Program-made: the position numbers and the translations under genes
Source of the DNA: an uncultured Ruminococcus sp.
GTDB taxonomy: Bacteria > Bacillota > Clostridia > Oscillospirales > Ruminococcaceae
Assembly (NCBI GenBank): GCA_946413815.1
Contig: CAMKMD010000016.1
Location: 1 to 64,000, forward strand
DNA: 64,000 bases
Direction of reading: 5' to 3'
Part shown: piece after piece, positions 61,278 to 64,000 of the stretch
How positions within the stretch are numbered: the first letter of the stretch is position 1
How the letters are laid out: each line of letters starts with the position of its first letter
Notes under the pieces: model-generated
The model's input: the letters and a program-made list of their open reading frames with translations, nothing else
The model's database searches: none
Told to the model about the DNA's origin: nothing

Positions 61278-62815
61278 CAGTCTATCTCCTTATACATAGT
61301 CCGGAGCTCCTGCCGCTGCTGTGTTCTTGCATTGCGGTCAGACTGGCGCTCGTTCTTTCTTGTTCTTACCTTTATCTTCTTGTTGAATTTCTTATCCGGC
61401 GGATTGTGCTTTCTTGTGGTCAGTATCACGCCGCGCATTTCCAGCTCCGCGGTTATCTGAGGATGGAGAGAGCAGAATGCACACTGCTGCTGGTAGAGTT
61501 TCTCGCTCTCGGCATCGGAAATATCGGAATCGAAGCCGACTCCCACAACGCGCATGGTGACCTGATTGTCGCCGGAAACAAATACGTTGATGGCGGAGTC
61601 CTCGTCCACTCCGTAGAGCACCTGTCCGGAAGTCTCCTCCAGGAGGTCGGAACGGATGATATTGTAGCCGTGCTTTGCCATAACATCGTCGATCTGTCTT
61701 CTGATATACTCCTGTGACAGCTTGTTCTCCGCATTCTCACGCGCCTCTCCTGTCGCCTTCCTGATATCGTTCACGGTGGAGAAATCTGCAAGGGCTGCCG
61801 GAGCTGAACCGGAATCAAAACACTCGGCACAGTACTCCTCATAAGCTGCGCGCATTACCTCCATCTCGCTGCGGATAAGACTGCCGACCTTTTCATACTG
61901 CGCATAGAGGCGGCGGATGCGCTTGCTCTTTGTCTCAGCGGGGAGTGAGCTTTCAAGAAGCTCGTGGAGATCCTGACTGATGAGAAGGATGGAATTCTTG
62001 TGGGTACCCGTCATCTCTGTCTCCTTCATCTGAAGCTGTATCTCCTCCTCGAAGGCTTCGGCCTGCTGGCTTATCTCGGCTTCGGTAATGCCTGCCTCCG
62101 GCTCCGGTGCGGAGGAGGCAAGGCTGCTGATGATACGGTGCCTGGTGTTCCTTACTGCCTCTGTCTCCTGCTTCCGCTTCATGAGTATCTCGTTGTTTTC
62201 GACGACGATCCTGCTTCTCTGGAACTCCTTGTCCGTTCCGATATCACGGCGTATCTCCTGAAGCTCGTCTTCTGCTGATTTGACATCGAACAGCTCGTTG
62301 CCTTTCTGCACCTTGTTCATGAGCTTATTCAGCCTCTTTATATAAAGCTCCTGCTGTTTGCGCACATTGCCGGATTCTCCGGAGAACCCGCTTTCCATGT
62401 CAAAGAGTCCGCACATCTTGTCGCAGCTTTCACCGAGAGTGCCTGTCGTTCTTATGATATCGGCAGCAATCCTGATCCTCCGGAGCTCCTTGTCCGTTCC
62501 GATACCACGGCGTATCTCCTGAAGCTCGTCTTCTGCTGCTTTTACGTCGAACAGCTCATTGCCTTTCTGCACCTTGTTCAGGAGCTTTTCCAGCCTCTTT
62601 ATATAACGCTCCTGCTGTTTGCGCACATTGCCGGATTCTCCGGAGACGCTGCTGTCCATGTCAAAGTGTCCGCACATCTCGTCGCAGCTTTCGCTGAAAG
62701 TGCCTATCGTTCTTGTGATATCGGCTGCAAGTATCTGACGCTTGCGTCTCGCCTCTTCAAGTCTCTCCTGCTGCTGACGACGGAGCGTAGCTGTATCCAC
62801 CTTTGGTCCGCTCAT
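61277..62815 (-). CDS. Coiled-coil protein with a tandem internal duplication
   Basis: 512 residues, function unknown. It starts MSGPKVDTA, followed by an Arg/Gln/Glu-rich helix. Residues about 31-117 and 118-204 are two near-identical units (I-R-T-T/I-G-T, C-D-x-M-C-G, F-D-M, VRKQQE, KVQKGNELFD, AEDELQEIRR). A second helical region (about 205-395) and a C-terminal alpha/beta domain (about 395-480) with a basic tail follow. It is the first gene of the operon, 71 bases after a consensus promoter. Proteins beginning with MSGPK recur in bacterial FHA/kinase/AAA clusters as I recall, so it may be the scaffold or effector. Confidence 0.82.
   Translation of the reverse strand: MSGPKVDTATLRRQQQERLEEARRKRQILAADITRTIGTFSESCDEMCGHFDMDSSVSGESGNVRKQQERYIKRLEKLLNKVQKGNELFDVKAAEDELQEIRRGIGTDKELRRIRIAADIIRTTGTLGESCDKMCGLFDMESGFSGESGNVRKQQELYIKRLNKLMNKVQKGNELFDVKSAEDELQEIRRDIGTDKEFQRSRIVVENNEILMKRKQETEAVRNTRHRIISSLASSAPEPEAGITEAEISQQAEAFEEEIQLQMKETEMTGTHKNSILLISQDLHELLESSLPAETKSKRIRRLYAQYEKVGSLIRSEMEVMRAAYEEYCAECFDSGSAPAALADFSTVNDIRKATGEARENAENKLSQEYIRRQIDDVMAKHGYNIIRSDLLEETSGQVLYGVDEDSAINVFVSGDNQVTMRVVGVGFDSDISDAESEKLYQQQCAFCSLHPQITAELEMRGVILTTRKHNPPDKKFNKKIKVRTRKNERQSDRNARTQQRQELRTMYKEID
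62204..62725 (-). repeat. 261-base tandem duplication inside the coiled-coil gene
   Basis: Two adjacent in-frame copies of 87 codons that differ at only scattered positions at DNA level, including long identical stretches (for example around CGCACATTGCCGGATTCTCC in both). It is a recent duplication or one kept by gene conversion. Confidence 0.9.
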
Positions 62816-62885
62816 TCCATACCCTGCTTTCTGTTATTTTTCATCAGGCAGTATAATGCCTGAAACAATTACACATACATAAAAA

Positions 62886-62914
62886 ATTATAACATACCTC
62901 TATTTATATGTCAA
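62886..62914 (-). promoter_or_regulatory. Perfect consensus promoter of the kinase/FHA operon
   Basis: Minus strand TTGACA (62909-62914), 17-base spacer, TATAAT (62886-62891) with an extended -10 TGT. The leader contains a 7-bp hairpin (62844-62850 with 62857-62863) shortly before the ribosome binding site, which could modulate translation. Confidence 0.93.
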
Positions 62915-63019
62915 GTTAAGAGAGGTTTCGGAACAGGCTGCCAGCAATAAATGAACAGCCGTATTTCTGCTGTTATCTGCCACTGATGCAAAAAGTCTCC
63001 TTGTCCGGTCATTTTCAGA

Positions 63020-63048
63020 TTGACACCGCATCTCCTCTGTGTTATAAT
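63020..63048 (+). promoter_or_regulatory. Perfect consensus promoter of uppP
   Basis: TTGACA (63020-63025), 17-base spacer, TATAAT (63043-63048), 47 bases before the uppP start. Confidence 0.92.
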
Positions 63049-63095
63049 AGTACCTGTATCTACTTATTGTCATAAGACACAGAAAGGAAGAGAAC

Positions 63096-63953
63096 ATGAG
63101 TTTTATCGAGATCATCAAGGCCATTATCCTCGGCATCGTAGAGGGTATCACAGAATGGCTGCCGATAAGCAGCACCGGACACCTCATCCTTGTCGATGAG
63201 TTCCTGAAGCTCAACGAGACAGACGACTTCAAGGAGATGTTCGATGTTGTCATACAGCTCGGCGCTATACTTGCAGTAGTAGTCATCTTCTTCAAGAAGC
63301 TCTGGCCCTTCGGCAAAAAGGACAACAATGCCCCCCTCTCCAGGGACGGCTTCGGCGCACTGGTTAAGAAGGATGTCTTCGTTATGTGGTTCAAGGTGCT
63401 TGTCGCCTGCATACCCGCCGCTGTAATCGGTCTCGCCCTCGATGACTGGATCGACGAACATCTCTACAATCCGTGGGTGGTAGCCATAGCGCTTATCGTA
63501 TTCGGTATCGCATTCATCGTAGTCGAGAACTGGAACAAGGGCCGCACCTCAAGAGTCGCCGAGATCGCAAAGCTCACCTATAAGGATGCCTTCATCATCG
63601 GTATGTTCCAGCTGCTTGCCGCTATCTTCCCAGGAACCTCACGTTCCGGCGCAACTATCGTTGGTGCGCTCCTTATCGGAGTTTCCCGTGCAGTTGCAGC
63701 TGAGTTCACCTTCTTCCTTGCGATACCCGTAATGTTCGGCGCAAGCCTCCTGAAGCTTATAAAGTACGACGGCGGATTCACAACTCAGCAGACCGCTATC
63801 CTTGCAGTCGGAATGATAGTTGCCTTTGCCGTATCCATCTTCGTTATCAAGTTCCTTATGGACTACATAAAGAAGCACGATTTCAAGGTATTCGGCTGGT
63901 ACCGAATCATACTCGGCGCCCTGGTGCTAGGATATTTCGCACTCGTCAAATAA
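63096..63953 (+). CDS. uppP: Undecaprenyl-diphosphatase
   Basis: A 285-residue integral membrane UppP/BacA that dephosphorylates undecaprenyl pyrophosphate to recycle the lipid carrier of wall synthesis; it also confers bacitracin resistance. Motif 1 [15 protein letters not shown] (about 16-30, with catalytic Glu and a Ser/His pair) and motif 2 [10 protein letters not shown] (about 178-187) are intact, with about eight membrane segments. AAGGAAGAG precedes the ATG. Single-gene unit. Confidence 0.96.
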   Translation: MSFIEIIKAIILGIVEGITEWLPISSTGHLILVDEFLKLNETDDFKEMFDVVIQLGAILAVVVIFFKKLWPFGKKDNNAPLSRDGFGALVKKDVFVMWFKVLVACIPAAVIGLALDDWIDEHLYNPWVVAIALIVFGIAFIVVENWNKGRTSRVAEIAKLTYKDAFIIGMFQLLAAIFPGTSRSGATIVGALLIGVSRAVAAEFTFFLAIPVMFGASLLKLIKYDGGFTTQQTAILAVGMIVAFAVSIFVIKFLMDYIKKHDFKVFGWYRIILGALVLGYFALVK

Positions 63954-63967
63954 AACAGATATGAAAA

Positions 63968-64000
63968 GAGCCATGTTTTCCTCCCCGGGAAACATGGCTC
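63968..64000. terminator. Hairpin after uppP, cut by the window end
   Basis: GAGCCATGTTT (63968-63978) pairs with AAACATGGCTC (63990-64000), with further CC/GG pairing inside. The T run that would complete an intrinsic terminator is beyond the window. Confidence 0.75.

Overview
The window looks like a chromosomal segment of an anaerobic Gram-positive gut or rumen bacterium of the Ruminococcus type (Oscillospiraceae). Two secreted proteins end in type I dockerin modules (34341-35303 and 46350-48944). Regulation is Firmicutes-style: a T-box leader, a PyrR attenuator and many sigma-A promoters with 17-base spacers. Pyruvate formate-lyase activase points to anaerobic metabolism. Species is not assigned. 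No phage, insertion sequence, CRISPR array or rRNA was seen.

Layout. (1) 215-11064, minus strand: a ten-gene natural-product operon. In transcription order it holds a radical SAM/SPASM peptide maturase, a peptide-maturation-system protein, an acyl-carrier-like protein, two short Cys/Gly-rich precursor peptides sharing the leader MTFNKVSA, an ABC exporter, a membrane-fusion adaptor, an FtsX/MacB-type permease, and LuxC-like and LuxE-like fatty acid reductase enzymes. Peptide modification, a fatty acyl/aldehyde branch and export thus sit behind one strong promoter. (2) 11457-15304, plus: amidase, serine acetyltransferase, DUF2461, CPBP protease, ICMT-like methyltransferase; then tRNA-Leu(CAA). 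(3) 15593-22973, minus: pyrR-pyrC-pyrF-carA-carB behind a PyrR attenuator. (4) 22996-25326, minus: small membrane protein, trmB, pfkA. (5) 25542-35361, plus: UDP-sugar pyrophosphorylase, an asymmetric heterodimeric ABC exporter, ComEA-like protein, cca, pflA, mtnN and a dockerin protein. (6) 35374-39115, minus: pheST with a Phe T-box. (7) 39361-43167, minus: a complete adaptor/ATPase/permease efflux operon paralogous to the adaptor and permease of region 1. (8) 43415-53382, minus: DUF1015, Maf, a YD-repeat-like protein, a GH43-like dockerin enzyme and sbcDC. (9) 53461-62914, minus: a seven-gene phospho-signalling operon behind a perfect consensus promoter: a coiled-coil protein with a recent internal duplication, FHA protein, NrdG-like radical SAM protein, Clp-type AAA+ protein, PP2C phosphatase, Ser/Thr kinase with eleven Thr-Pro-Gln-like repeats, and a polytopic membrane protein. 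(10) uppP on the plus strand at the right end.

The best candidates for undescribed biology are region 1, where radical SAM peptide chemistry is combined with LuxC/LuxE and a carrier-like protein whose expected phosphopantetheine serine is replaced by Cys, and region 9, where a kinase carrying a built-in phosphothreonine array is co-transcribed with its likely FHA reader, phosphatase, unfoldase and a radical SAM enzyme. Recurring modular palindromes in intergenic spaces, one carrying a nested 41-base perfect hairpin, form a repeat family.
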